Source of the DNA: UBA6182 sp964479585
GTDB lineage: Bacteria > Bacillota_I > Bacilli_A > Erysipelotrichales > Erysipelotrichaceae
DNA: 51,945 bases
Direction of reading: 5' to 3'
Assembly (NCBI GenBank): GCA_964479585.1
Contig: CAYZMP010000006.1
Span: 1-51,945, forward strand
Under the pieces are notes generated by a model. It made no database searches. It saw nothing but the letters and a program-made list of their open reading frames with translations, and was not told the origin of the DNA. Below are positions 22,463-31,116 of the stretch, in pieces (position 1 is the first letter of the stretch; each line of letters opens with the position of its first letter). The position numbers were made by a program, and so were the translations under genes.

Positions 22463-25400
22463 TCATCATGTGATTGATGAGTTAATCAATCATAATCAAC
22501 GATTTGCTGCGGTTTCATTGGATAATGAAGCTCTTTTAATTGCAGCTTCTTATGTAAAGAAAAAGAGAAATATTTGTATTGTTAAACCAAATTTATATTT
22601 GGCTCAACAGCTATATGACAAACTTGTTTCTTTGTTAGAAGATAACCTTGAAGTTGTTCTGTTTTCCCAAGAGGATTCTTTTAGAGTTGAAGAAATTGCA
22701 TCATCTAATCAAATGATGAGTGATAAAATTGAAGCCTTGTCAAAAATCATGTTTACTAAAAGTAAAATCGTAGTTACACATGTAGGAGCTATTTCCCGTA
22801 AATTACCTTTAGTTAAAGATGTTAAAAAGCAACTTTTAAACATAAAAGTTAACATGAAGATACAGTACAATGAACTGATCGATCATTTAATTAAATCAGG
22901 GTATAACAAGACGATTCGAGTAGATCAACCACTGTTATATTCAAATCGTGGAAGTATTGTGGATGTGTACGATGTCAGTTATGAACAACCGATTCGCATA
23001 GAATTTTTTGACGATGAAATTGAAAGCATCCGATTTTTCGACATTCATACTCAACGAACAATAAAAGAAGTTGATCAAGTACAACTATTTATTGCGACTG
23101 ATTTATTATGGAGCAACGAACATAAATCTAGTATGGAAATGATAATTCAAAAAGCAAAACAAGAAATATCATCTAAAAAAGACAACCATCTTACTTCGCT
23201 ATTATCGATGGATTTAGAAGACATTACACAAGACAATTATCATCCACGTTTGTATTGTTATTTCGCTATGGGAAAAAATTTATCAACAATTTTTGATTAT
23301 ATTAACGATTGCCAGTTGATTGTTTCAAGTCAAGAGCAATCAACAAGCGCTTATGAGAAAATAGTCGAAGATAACACTAATTATTTAATGGAACGATTTG
23401 AACGTGTACACATGTTGGATTACAATGAACTTTTTAATCATATCAATGATGAATACAACAAACACAATGCGTTATTCATTTCAAATTTCGAAGCAAAAAA
23501 TCAAATCACGTTGCCTTTTCATGCCGTCGATTTAGGAGCAGGTGATATTAATCATAAGCTTAACTACATCAAACACCATAAACAAGACTATACCATTATC
23601 ATTACTGCTTCTACTGTTAGCTTACCAGGTTTAATTGAAATACTAGTTAAGAAAAAGATGGAATATGTCATCATGAGCCATCAAATTAAGGCTAACACCA
23701 TAAATGTTTTAGTTAGTGAGGTTGATTTTGGATTTGAGTTTAGTAATGAAAAGTTGTTAGTCATAAGTGAACATGAACTGTTTCTTACAAAGAAAACACC
23801 ATCAAAATACAACAATCGATTTAAAGAAGCTGAAATATTGCAAAATGTTGAACAGTTGAAAGAAAATGATTATGTTGTACACAAAGATCATGGTATTGGC
23901 AAATATTTAGGTATTGTAAACAAGGAAATTAATGGAATCAAAACAGACTATTTGCATGTTGTTTATAAAGATGAAGCTAAATTATTTATCCCTTTAGAAC
24001 AGTTTCAATTAGTACGAAAATTTGTTTCTATGGAAGGAATAGTACCAAGATTAAATAAATTAGGAACATCCGAGTGGCAAAAGACAAAAGAAAAAGTAAC
24101 GGAGAGTGTTTTAGAAATTGCTGAAAATTTACTATCATTATATAGTGAGCGCGAAAAGGACATTGGATTCTCCTTTGACACAGATACTGAAGATCAAAAA
24201 CAATTTGAAGATGAGTTTGATTATGAGCTAACAATAGATCAACAAATCGCAATTGACGAAATTAAAAAAGACATGGAAAGCAGTAAACCAATGGATCGGT
24301 TGCTTTGTGGTGATGTTGGTTTTGGAAAAACAGAAGTTGCTATGCGAGCAGCATTTAAAGCAGTAAGTAACAACAAACAAGTTGCATTTCTTTGTCCAAC
24401 AACCGTATTGTCGTTTCAACATATTAAAACATTTAAAAACAGATTTAAAAATCATGCGGTAAACATTGAAGTCATTAATCGCTTTGTACTAGGTAGTCAA
24501 CAACAAAGAATTCTTTCTGATCTAAAAAAACAAAAAGTTGATATTCTTATTGGTACTCATCGTTTGTTGTCATCCGATGTTAAGTTTAAAGATTTAGGTT
24601 TGCTGATCATCGATGAAGAACAACGCTTTGGAGTTGAACATAAAGAGAAGATTAAACAACTAAAACAACACATTGATGTTATTTCATTAAGTGCAACACC
24701 GATACCGCGAACATTGCAAATGTCATTAATTGGATTACGCTCTTTATCACAACTAAACACACCACCACAAAACAGAATGCCAATTCAAACGTATGTTGTT
24801 GTAAAAAACCGATTATTAATTAAAGAAATAATTGAAAGAGAACTTTCAAGAAATGGGCAAGTGTTTTATCTGTTTAATCAAATAGATAGAATTTATCAAG
24901 TTGCCTCACAAATCCAAGAGGATATACCAAATGCATCCATTGGAGTAGCTCATGGTAAGATGGACCGAAATGAAATCGAAGATGTAATGATTCGGTTTAT
25001 GAACAATGAGTATCAAATTTTAGTGTGTACAACAATTATTGAAACAGGAATAGATATACCAAATGCCAATACTATGATAGTTGATCAAGCAGAGAATTTT
25101 GGACTATCTCAACTGTATCAAATAAGAGGTAGAGTAGGACGATCTGATAAAGTAGCGTACACGTATTTAATGTACCCTAAAAAGAAACAACTATCAGAAA
25201 TTGCAACAAAACGCTTACAAGCAATTAAAGAGTTTACACAGCTTGGTAGTGGATATAAAATTGCAATGCGAGATTTAACAATTCGTGGAGCAGGGGATAT
25301 GCTAGGGGCGAAACAATCAGGCTTTATAAACACTGTTGGTATGGATATGTACATTGAACTGCTTAAAGATGCAATTGCTAAAAAGAAACAACAACATCAA

Positions 25401-25874
25401 GTAGAACAAGAACAAGAAGATAGACCATTGAATTTGCATGTGGAAGCATATATACCAAAAGCATTTACAGATGAAGATATTTCAAAATTGACAATGTATC
25501 AAGAAATACAAAAGATTAAGACTATGGGTGCATTAACACAGTATTATCAAGAAATTGTTGATAATTATGGTAAACTACCATTTGCAGTGGAAATGTTATT
25601 TGAAAAGAAACGTTTAGAAATATTACTTAAAGAAGATCGTATTGATTCCTTTAAGGATAGATTGCATCATGTAGAATTAGTGTTTAATGCAAAGTATAGT
25701 CAAACAATTAATGGTATTGCTTTCTTTGAAGCCATCAGCAACATTTCAACAGACATACAGTTAAAGTACACTAAAAATAAAATAAGCATGCACATTAAGA
25801 AAACGGATGAGTGGGTTTTGAATTTAAACAAAGTTTTAGTAGAAACAAAAAAGGAGTTGTATCATGCGAGTTGA
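22434..25874 (+). CDS. mfd: Transcription-repair coupling factor
   Basis: Removes RNA polymerase stalled at lesions and recruits UvrA. 1146 aa, normal length. Domains in order: the UvrB-like module (RGSIVDVYDVSYEQPIRIEFFD near 180-200), the CarD-like polymerase-binding domain (ENDYVVHKDHGIGKYLGI), the RecG-type motor with Walker A CGDVGFGKTEVA, DEEQRFGVEHKEK, SLSATPIPRTLQMS, the QIRGRVGRSD motif VI, and a C-terminal TRCF domain. The start is inside the pth coding region with no clear ribosome site, so translation is probably coupled to pth. A GTG about 11 codons downstream is an alternative start. Confidence 0.97.
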   Translation: MKTILQKISNHHVIDELINHNQRFAAVSLDNEALLIAASYVKKKRNICIVKPNLYLAQQLYDKLVSLLEDNLEVVLFSQEDSFRVEEIASSNQMMSDKIEALSKIMFTKSKIVVTHVGAISRKLPLVKDVKKQLLNIKVNMKIQYNELIDHLIKSGYNKTIRVDQPLLYSNRGSIVDVYDVSYEQPIRIEFFDDEIESIRFFDIHTQRTIKEVDQVQLFIATDLLWSNEHKSSMEMIIQKAKQEISSKKDNHLTSLLSMDLEDITQDNYHPRLYCYFAMGKNLSTIFDYINDCQLIVSSQEQSTSAYEKIVEDNTNYLMERFERVHMLDYNELFNHINDEYNKHNALFISNFEAKNQITLPFHAVDLGAGDINHKLNYIKHHKQDYTIIITASTVSLPGLIEILVKKKMEYVIMSHQIKANTINVLVSEVDFGFEFSNEKLLVISEHELFLTKKTPSKYNNRFKEAEILQNVEQLKENDYVVHKDHGIGKYLGIVNKEINGIKTDYLHVVYKDEAKLFIPLEQFQLVRKFVSMEGIVPRLNKLGTSEWQKTKEKVTESVLEIAENLLSLYSEREKDIGFSFDTDTEDQKQFEDEFDYELTIDQQIAIDEIKKDMESSKPMDRLLCGDVGFGKTEVAMRAAFKAVSNNKQVAFLCPTTVLSFQHIKTFKNRFKNHAVNIEVINRFVLGSQQQRILSDLKKQKVDILIGTHRLLSSDVKFKDLGLLIIDEEQRFGVEHKEKIKQLKQHIDVISLSATPIPRTLQMSLIGLRSLSQLNTPPQNRMPIQTYVVVKNRLLIKEIIERELSRNGQVFYLFNQIDRIYQVASQIQEDIPNASIGVAHGKMDRNEIEDVMIRFMNNEYQILVCTTIIETGIDIPNANTMIVDQAENFGLSQLYQIRGRVGRSDKVAYTYLMYPKKKQLSEIATKRLQAIKEFTQLGSGYKIAMRDLTIRGAGDMLGAKQSGFINTVGMDMYIELLKDAIAKKKQQHQVEQEQEDRPLNLHVEAYIPKAFTDEDISKLTMYQEIQKIKTMGALTQYYQEIVDNYGKLPFAVEMLFEKKRLEILLKEDRIDSFKDRLHHVELVFNAKYSQTINGIAFFEAISNISTDIQLKYTKNKISMHIKKTDEWVLNLNKVLVETKKELYHAS

Positions 25875-26109
25875 TAAATTTTTGAAAGTAGCAAGAATTG
25901 TTAAAAAAAGATCAGTGGCGAAAATTTTAGCCGATAACGAAAAAATAAAAGTAAATAACAAGATTGCCAAACCATCTACGGTAGTAGAGGTAAATGATGA
26001 AATTGAACTTACATTTGGGGAACGAACATTGAAAATAAGAGTTGCAGCACTTTTAATCAACCCAAAGAAAACAGATGCGCAAAATATGGTAGAAATAATC
26101 GAACAATAA
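25864..26109 (+). CDS. rqcP: S4-domain ribosome quality-control protein RqcP
   Basis: 81 aa, formerly YabO/Hsp15-like. MRVDKFLKVARIVKKRS and VNNKIAKPSTVVEVNDEI are the S4 fold that binds rRNA and peptidyl-tRNA on stalled 50S subunits, where it helps RqcH add alanine tails. RqcH itself is not in this window. GGAG lies before the start, which overlaps the mfd stop by 11 bp. In Bacillus yabP and yabQ (sporulation) follow before divIC; both are missing. Confidence 0.9.
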   Translation: MRVDKFLKVARIVKKRSVAKILADNEKIKVNNKIAKPSTVVEVNDEIELTFGERTLKIRVAALLINPKKTDAQNMVEIIEQ

Positions 26110-26127
26110 TGCAGAAAATGCACGAAC

Positions 26128-26155
26128 TTGCAATTTAAGAAGTAACTAGTATAAT
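26128..26155 (+). promoter_or_regulatory. Promoter of divIC
   Basis: TTGCAA (26128-26133), 16-base spacer, TATAAT (26150-26155), 26 bases before the divIC ATG. Confidence 0.65.
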
Positions 26156-26181
26156 TAAAAATGCAATAAGAAGGTGAGATT

Positions 26182-26493
26182 ATGCAGAAAAAAAAGACAA
26201 GAAAAGTTAGGCATGCTGTTATTAATGTTCTAATGGTAGGCGTGTTTATCACAGCTGTTTATTTACTGTTTCAAGTAGCCCTTGAAATTATTGCGACAGT
26301 GCAACTAAGCAATCAATTAACACAAGTAGAAGAGCATTTAGAAGATATTCAAAATGAACATCAATACTTGTCAGAACAAAAAGATAAGCTGCTAGATCCA
26401 GAGTATGTAAAAAACTATGCTCGTGCAGGATTTATGTTGTCAAAAGATGGAGAACAAATCTTCTTTTTGCCACAAGCTGATGATGATGAATAA
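26182..26493 (+). CDS. divIC: Septum formation initiator, DivIC/FtsB family
   Basis: 103 aa bitopic membrane protein. The basic N-terminus (MQKKKTRKVRH) is followed by one membrane helix at about 15-37, then a coiled coil of about 45-75 (TQVEEHLEDIQNEHQYLSEQ), then the family's YVKNYARAGFMLSKDGE and a hydrophobic tail. It forms the divisome subcomplex with FtsL and DivIB; none of these partners is in this window. Location after rqcP is standard. A hairpin terminator follows. Confidence 0.88.
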   Translation: MQKKKTRKVRHAVINVLMVGVFITAVYLLFQVALEIIATVQLSNQLTQVEEHLEDIQNEHQYLSEQKDKLLDPEYVKNYARAGFMLSKDGEQIFFLPQADDDE

Positions 26494-26517
26494 CGACGGA
26501 TAATCCGTTGTTATTTT
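26492..26517 (+). terminator. Weak terminator after divIC
   Basis: AACGACGGAT and ATCCGTTGTT form a tight hairpin (one G-T pair) and are followed by ATTTTA. Read-through into gpmI seems likely since no separate gpmI promoter is evident. Confidence 0.55.
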
Positions 26518-26536
26518 ATGAAAATAGGAGGAAATA

Positions 26537-28105
26537 ATGAGTAGAAGACCACTTATATTTGTAGTAATGGATGGAGTAGGAATTAGTGAAAAGACATATG
26601 GTAATGCAGTTAAATCAGCATACACACCGTTTTTAGACGATGCCATGAAAAATGCTCCTAACTTATTAATGAAAGCACATGGAACAGCAGTTGGTTTGCC
26701 AACCGATGATGATATGGGAAATTCAGAAGTTGGGCATAATGCATTAGGATGTGGACAAATTTATTCTCAAGGAGCTAAACTTGTCAATGAATCCATTGCG
26801 GATGGAACAATATACGAATCAGAAACATGGAAAGAAATGGCAGAGTATGCAAAAGATCATACTATGCATTTTATTGGATTATTATCAGATGGTAATGTGC
26901 ATTCACACATCAATCATATTAAATCATTAATAACACAAGCAAAAAAAGAAGGAATTAAAAATGTTCGTTTACATGCGTTATTGGATGGACGTGATGTTCC
27001 TTCGAAATCTGCACTTGATTATGTGGATGCTATTGAAGAACACATGGCTTCATTAAATGATGAAAGCTTCTTTGCATGTATCGCAAGTGGTGGTGGACGT
27101 ATGAAAGTTACCATGGACCGATACGAAGCTGAATGGTCAATGGTTGAACTTGGATGGAAAACTCACGTACTAGGTGAAGGTCCGCAATTTGCTAGTGCAA
27201 CAGAAGCAATAACGACCAATCGAGAAAAAGAAGATGTTTCTGATCAATACTTAGATGCATTTGTCATTGCCAAAGATGGAAAACCAATCGGGAAGATTGA
27301 AGATCACGATAGTGTAGTCTTCTTTAACTTCCGTGGTGATCGTGCACTTGAAATATCCAGAGCATTTGAAGAAGAGAATTTTGATAAATTCAAGCGTACA
27401 TTGCCAAACATTAAATATGCAGGTATGTTAGAGTATGATGGGGATTTACATATTCCTTCAAGATTTTTAGTTGCTCCACCAAGAATACGACATACTCTAA
27501 GTGAACAACTTATTAAGCATGACTTAAAAATGTTTGCGATATCAGAAACACAAAAATTTGGGCACATGACATATTTCTGGAATGGAAATAAATCAGGAAA
27601 GTTTAGTGACAAACACGAAACCTTTGTCGAAGTAACTTCTGATTTAGTACCATTTGAGCAACGCCCTTGGATGAAAGCAGCGGAAATTACGGATAAACTT
27701 ATTGAAGCAATTTTATCAAAAGAATATGATTTTCTACGCATTAACTACCCTAATGGTGATATGGTAGGACATACAGGCGATTTCTTAGCAGCACAAATTA
27801 GTGTTGAAACTGTTGATTTAATGCTAAGTCGTGTTAAAAAGGCAGTTGATAAGGTCAATGGAATTTTAGTAATTGTAGCCGATCATGGAAATGCTGATGA
27901 GATGTTTGAGAAATCAAAAGATGAAACAAAACCACCAAAACCAAAAACAGCACACACATTAAACCCAGTACCATTTATTGTGATAAACAAAGATGTGACA
28001 TTAAAACAAGGTGATTTTGGCTTAGCCAATGTAGCCGCAAGTTTGTGTGATTTATTAGAAGTAGAAGCAGATGAAGTTTGGGAAGAGAGTATGATTGAAG
28101 CTTGA
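26537..28105 (+). CDS. gpmI: Phosphoglycerate mutase, 2,3-bisphosphoglycerate-independent
   Basis: Interconverts 3- and 2-phosphoglycerate in glycolysis; Mn-dependent alkaline-phosphatase-fold enzyme. 522 aa. The first metal site and catalytic Ser are in VVMDGVG and GNSEVGHNALGCG; DGRDVPSKSA and ASGGGRMKVTMDRYEA belong to the transferase domain; the second half carries NYPNGDMVGHTGD and VIVADHGNADEM with metal ligands, and HTLNPVPF. AGGAGG lies before the ATG. It is alone, not with gapA-pgk-tpiA-eno as in many Bacillota. Confidence 0.97.
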   Translation: MSRRPLIFVVMDGVGISEKTYGNAVKSAYTPFLDDAMKNAPNLLMKAHGTAVGLPTDDDMGNSEVGHNALGCGQIYSQGAKLVNESIADGTIYESETWKEMAEYAKDHTMHFIGLLSDGNVHSHINHIKSLITQAKKEGIKNVRLHALLDGRDVPSKSALDYVDAIEEHMASLNDESFFACIASGGGRMKVTMDRYEAEWSMVELGWKTHVLGEGPQFASATEAITTNREKEDVSDQYLDAFVIAKDGKPIGKIEDHDSVVFFNFRGDRALEISRAFEEENFDKFKRTLPNIKYAGMLEYDGDLHIPSRFLVAPPRIRHTLSEQLIKHDLKMFAISETQKFGHMTYFWNGNKSGKFSDKHETFVEVTSDLVPFEQRPWMKAAEITDKLIEAILSKEYDFLRINYPNGDMVGHTGDFLAAQISVETVDLMLSRVKKAVDKVNGILVIVADHGNADEMFEKSKDETKPPKPKTAHTLNPVPFIVINKDVTLKQGDFGLANVAASLCDLLEVEADEVWEESMIEA

Positions 28106-28127
28106 GGCAACTCAAGCTTTTCTTTTT
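28098..28127 (+). terminator. Terminator of gpmI
   Basis: AAGCTTGAG (28098-28106), loop GCAA, CTCAAGCTT (28111-28119), then TTCTTTTTG. The TGA stop is inside the left arm. Confidence 0.85.
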
Positions 28128-28166
28128 GTCTTTTATTCGACAATTTTCGACAACATAGTGTTTGAT

Positions 28167-28195
28167 TTGCAAAAAAGTAACGTAAAATCTATAAT
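28167..28195 (+). promoter_or_regulatory. Promoter of dhaK-dhaL
   Basis: TTGCAA (28167-28172), 17-base spacer, TATAAT (28190-28195). Transcription would begin near 28202, directly at the operator. Confidence 0.75.
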
Positions 28196-28204
28196 GAAAG
28201 CGGA

Positions 28205-28222
28205 TACACAATTGATTGTGTA
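28205..28222. promoter_or_regulatory. Palindromic operator at dhaK-dhaL start
   Basis: TACACAAT-TG-ATTGTGTA, 8-bp perfect arms, starting about 10 bases after the -10 box. Position over the first transcribed bases fits a repressor. The cognate regulator is not obvious in this window. Confidence 0.75.
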
Positions 28223-28256
28223 GTCATAAAAATACTTTATAAAGGAGGAGTATAGC

Positions 28257-29249
28257 ATGAAAAAGATTCTGAATAGACCAGAAGACGTAGTTGAAGAAAT
28301 GATTAGTGGATTAGTTGAAGTTCACAGTGACATTGTACATCGTGTTGGTGACACTCGTGTAGTGGCCCGTAACTACGAAGGCAAAGGAAAAGTAGGTCTT
28401 GTCTCCGGAGGAGGAAGTGGTCACGAACCATCACATGCTGGTTTTGTTGGTAAAGGTATGTTAAGTGCAGCCGTATGTGGTGATGTCTTTACTTCACCAA
28501 CAGTAGACCAAGTTTATGAAGGAATTAAAGCAGCTGATAAAGGTGCTGGTGTTTTCTTAGTTATTAAAAACTATACAGGTGATGTTATTAACTTTGAAAT
28601 GGCAAAAGAAATGGCTGAAGAAAATGATGGAATTAAAGTAGAAACAGTTATCACTAATGATGATATTGCTGTTGAAGATTCCACATGGACTGAAGGTCGT
28701 CGTGGTGTTGCAGGAACTGTTCTAGTACACAAAATTTGTGGTGCACTTGCAGAAAATGGCGCATCATTAGAAGAAATCAAAGAAGAATCAGAAAAATTAA
28801 TTAAAGAAATGGCAACCTTAGGGCTTGCACTATCACCGGCAACAGTTCCAGAAGCAGGAAAACCAGGATTCGAATTAGCAGAAGATGAAATTGAATTTGG
28901 AATTGGTATTCATGGGGAACCAGGGTATAAAAAATTAAAATTAACCTCATCTTCAGAAATGGCGAAAGAATTCTATACCAAAATTAAAAAAGAACTTAAC
29001 TTAACATCAGATGATGAAGTTGTAGTATTTGTTAATGGTATGGGAGCTACTCCATTAATGGAACAATATGTTTTCGCAAATGATGTATTAAAACTATTAG
29101 CACAAGACAACATCAAAGTTGCGAAGAAACTATTAGGCGATAAAATGACATCCATTGAGATGGCAGGTGTATCCTTAACTATTTTCCGTCTTAAAGATAA
29201 AAAATGGTTAGATCTACTAAATCAAGAAGTAGAAGTTATCGGTTGGTAA
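28257..29249 (+). CDS. dhaK: Dihydroxyacetone kinase subunit DhaK
   Basis: Binds dihydroxyacetone covalently through a His and passes it phosphate held by DhaL-ADP. 330 aa. Visible: the glycine-rich SGGGSGHEPSHAGFVGKGM, GVFLVIKNYTGDVINFEMA, and the substrate-binding His in GIGIHGEPGYKK. AAAGGAGGAG precedes the ATG. It is transcribed with dhaL, 4 bases away, behind a palindromic operator. PTS-dependent type, since dhaM is nearby. Confidence 0.97.
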   Translation: MKKILNRPEDVVEEMISGLVEVHSDIVHRVGDTRVVARNYEGKGKVGLVSGGGSGHEPSHAGFVGKGMLSAAVCGDVFTSPTVDQVYEGIKAADKGAGVFLVIKNYTGDVINFEMAKEMAEENDGIKVETVITNDDIAVEDSTWTEGRRGVAGTVLVHKICGALAENGASLEEIKEESEKLIKEMATLGLALSPATVPEAGKPGFELAEDEIEFGIGIHGEPGYKKLKLTSSSEMAKEFYTKIKKELNLTSDDEVVVFVNGMGATPLMEQYVFANDVLKLLAQDNIKVAKKLLGDKMTSIEMAGVSLTIFRLKDKKWLDLLNQEVEVIGW

Positions 29250-29253
29250 TTGT

Positions 29254-29844
29254 ATGAATCAAGAGAAGATCGTAATATGGTTTAAAAAGTGGGCATCCGT
29301 TGTCAATGAAGAAAAGAATTACATAAGTGATTTAGACAATGCCATCGGTGATGGAGACCACGGATTTAATATGAGTAAAGGGCTAACTGCTTATTTAACA
29401 GCAAGAGACGCGAAAGGTGTCGATTCAATAACAGATGAACTGAAACTTTTAGGAATGACACTGTTAAGTAAGGTAGGTGGCGCATCAGGTCCATTGTATG
29501 GTTCTGCATTTATGGCTATGGCAAAACTAACGGGTGATAAAACAGAACTTTCAGTGGAAGATATCATTGAAATGCTTGAAGCGGGAATTGAATCTATCAA
29601 AAAACGTGGGAAAGCACAACGCAATGAGAAAACCATGGTGGATTTATGGGAACCTGCTATCGAAAAGATGAAGGAAGGCATATTGACGCCATCTACCGTT
29701 GATGAAATTGTCGAAGCAACGGCGCCACTTAAAGCTACCAAAGGAAGGGCATCTTATTTAGGAGATCGTTCCATTGGACACATCGATCCAGGCTCTTATT
29801 CATCAGGAATTTTATTTAAAAAGTTACTTGAAGTACTATATTAA
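29254..29844 (+). CDS. dhaL: Dihydroxyacetone kinase subunit DhaL
   Basis: Carries tightly bound ADP that is rephosphorylated by DhaM and phosphorylates dihydroxyacetone on DhaK. 196 aa. The metal and nucleotide site DNAIGDGDHGFNMSKG (Asp residues chelating Mg) and the LLSKVGGASGPLYGSAF loop are intact; the C-terminal GRASYLGDRSIGHIDPGS is standard. No ATP-dependent fusion, so the enzyme is the PTS type. Confidence 0.97.
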   Translation: MNQEKIVIWFKKWASVVNEEKNYISDLDNAIGDGDHGFNMSKGLTAYLTARDAKGVDSITDELKLLGMTLLSKVGGASGPLYGSAFMAMAKLTGDKTELSVEDIIEMLEAGIESIKKRGKAQRNEKTMVDLWEPAIEKMKEGILTPSTVDEIVEATAPLKATKGRASYLGDRSIGHIDPGSYSSGILFKKLLEVLY

Positions 29845-29850
29845 CAGTAA

Positions 29851-29875
29851 AAAAGAACTCTTCGGAGTTCTTTTT
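29851..29875. terminator. Bidirectional terminator between dhaL and dhaM
   Basis: AAAAGAACTC, UUCG tetraloop closed by C-G, GAGTTCTTTT. The A-run and T-run serve both strands; it ends at the dhaM stop codon. Confidence 0.85.
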
Positions 29876-30272
29876 AATCTGTATTTGGATTAAGTTTGCT
29901 TACTTCAGCAACAACAGCTTCTTTAGAAGCATCCGACATGCATTTAACAGCACCAACGAAAGCTCCTTCTACAAGTGGTGCATCAATGTACACACATTTA
30001 TCTCGCAGTTGATCATCTTCAATCAGTTCTAGTGCTGTTTCAATGCTCATAACAGCACTTCCAATATCTGCAAATAGGTAAATGTTGTCCATGTTAGCAC
30101 TATTTTCAATCTCTTTAACTAAGTTAACAGGGTCTGTTCCTAATCGTCCATCTTCTGTTCCCCCAGCAGAGATGATGGTTATCGAATCAAAATTTCCTGT
30201 CATTTCTTCAATCATTTCTTTTAGCCCATCGGTTATTTTTCTAGAATGTGAAACAAGTATAATCGTTACCAT
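29874..30272 (-). CDS. dhaM: PTS-dependent dihydroxyacetone kinase phosphotransferase DhaM
   Basis: 132 aa single-domain EIIA-Man-like protein that takes phosphate from HPr onto a His and gives it to DhaL-ADP. The phospho-His is His9 in VSHSRKI. Also typical: ISAGGTEDGRLGTDP, YLFADIGSAVMSIETALE, and DAPLVEGAFVGAV. It lacks the fused HPr and EI domains of the E. coli protein, like the form in Gram-positives. In most genomes it follows dhaL in one operon; here it is convergent with its own promoter. Confidence 0.95.
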   Translation of the reverse strand: MVTIILVSHSRKITDGLKEMIEEMTGNFDSITIISAGGTEDGRLGTDPVNLVKEIENSANMDNIYLFADIGSAVMSIETALELIEDDQLRDKCVYIDAPLVEGAFVGAVKCMSDASKEAVVAEVSKLNPNTD

Positions 30273-30296
30273 ACATATATTCTCCTTTATGATGCT

Positions 30297-30325
30297 ATTG
30301 TAAGCAATAGTTTAATACTAGTCAA
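30297..30325 (-). promoter_or_regulatory. Promoter of dhaM
   Basis: Minus strand TTGACT (30325-30320), 17-base spacer, TACAAT (30302-30297), then AAGGAG before the ATG. The dhaK palindrome is not repeated here. Confidence 0.7.
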
Positions 30326-30343
30326 ATTAGTTAACAATAGTGA

Positions 30344-30372
30344 TTGTCAGACCAACCACCTTCGTGTATAAT
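30344..30372 (+). promoter_or_regulatory. Promoter of the ABC transporter operon
   Basis: TTGTCA (30344-30349), 17-base spacer, TATAAT (30367-30372), 18 bases before the ATPase ATG. Confidence 0.75.
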
Positions 30373-30390
30373 ATCACAAAGGAGTTCGTT

Positions 30391-31116
30391 ATGCTTACAA
30401 TCAATCAACTATCCAAGTCGTTTTTAAACGGCAAAGAATCCATTTCAGTGCTTCATGAAATATCGTCAAAAATCCATGCAGGAGAATTTGTTATGGTCAT
30501 GGGAGAAAGTGGTGCTGGAAAATCAACATTCTTAAATTGTATATCAACATTAGACAAACCAACATCAGGTGAAGTTCTTTTGGATGGAAAGAATCTTTTA
30601 AAGTACACAAAAAATGAAGTTCAAAAAATTAGACTTCATGATTTAGGTTTTATCTTTCAAGAAAACCATATGATCGAAACACTTACAATGATTGAGAACA
30701 TTATGATTGCAAAGCTGCAAATTGATGAAAATGCAAAAGAAGACGCGATTGATTTAATGAAACAATTACGTATTGATCATGTGGCTTACAAACATCCATA
30801 TCAAATTTCAGGTGGTGAAAGACAACGATGCGCAATTGCACGTGCTTTAATCAATAAACCTAAAGTTTTATTTGCGGATGAACCAACTGCATCTTTAAAT
30901 CCAACTGTTGCAAAAGAAATCATGGAAATATTAGAAACACTTAATAAACAAGGACAAACGATTGTGATGGTGACTCATTCTATTAAAATGGCTTCCTATG
31001 GGAGTAGACTTTTACTATTATCTGGGGGCAAATTTACTGTTGATGAGTCTTTAATAAACCTAAATGAACATGAAAGAGTTGACAAGATTGTCTCATTAGC
31101 TGTGGATGTTCTATGA
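30391..31116 (+). CDS. ABC transporter ATPase, MacB/LolD type
   Basis: 241 aa nucleotide-binding subunit. Walker A GESGAGKST, Q-loop FIFQENHMI, signature SGGERQRCAIARAL, Walker B VLFADEPTASLN, H-loop VTHSIKMA. The subfamily (MacB, LolD, FtsE and BceA are relatives) is clear from sequence; the substrate is not. The start at 30391 has AAGGAG; the open frame upstream contains the promoter. The stop overlaps the permease ATG by 4 bp. Confidence 0.93.
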   Translation: MLTINQLSKSFLNGKESISVLHEISSKIHAGEFVMVMGESGAGKSTFLNCISTLDKPTSGEVLLDGKNLLKYTKNEVQKIRLHDLGFIFQENHMIETLTMIENIMIAKLQIDENAKEDAIDLMKQLRIDHVAYKHPYQISGGERQRCAIARALINKPKVLFADEPTASLNPTVAKEIMEILETLNKQGQTIVMVTHSIKMASYGSRLLLLSGGKFTVDESLINLNEHERVDKIVSLAVDVL

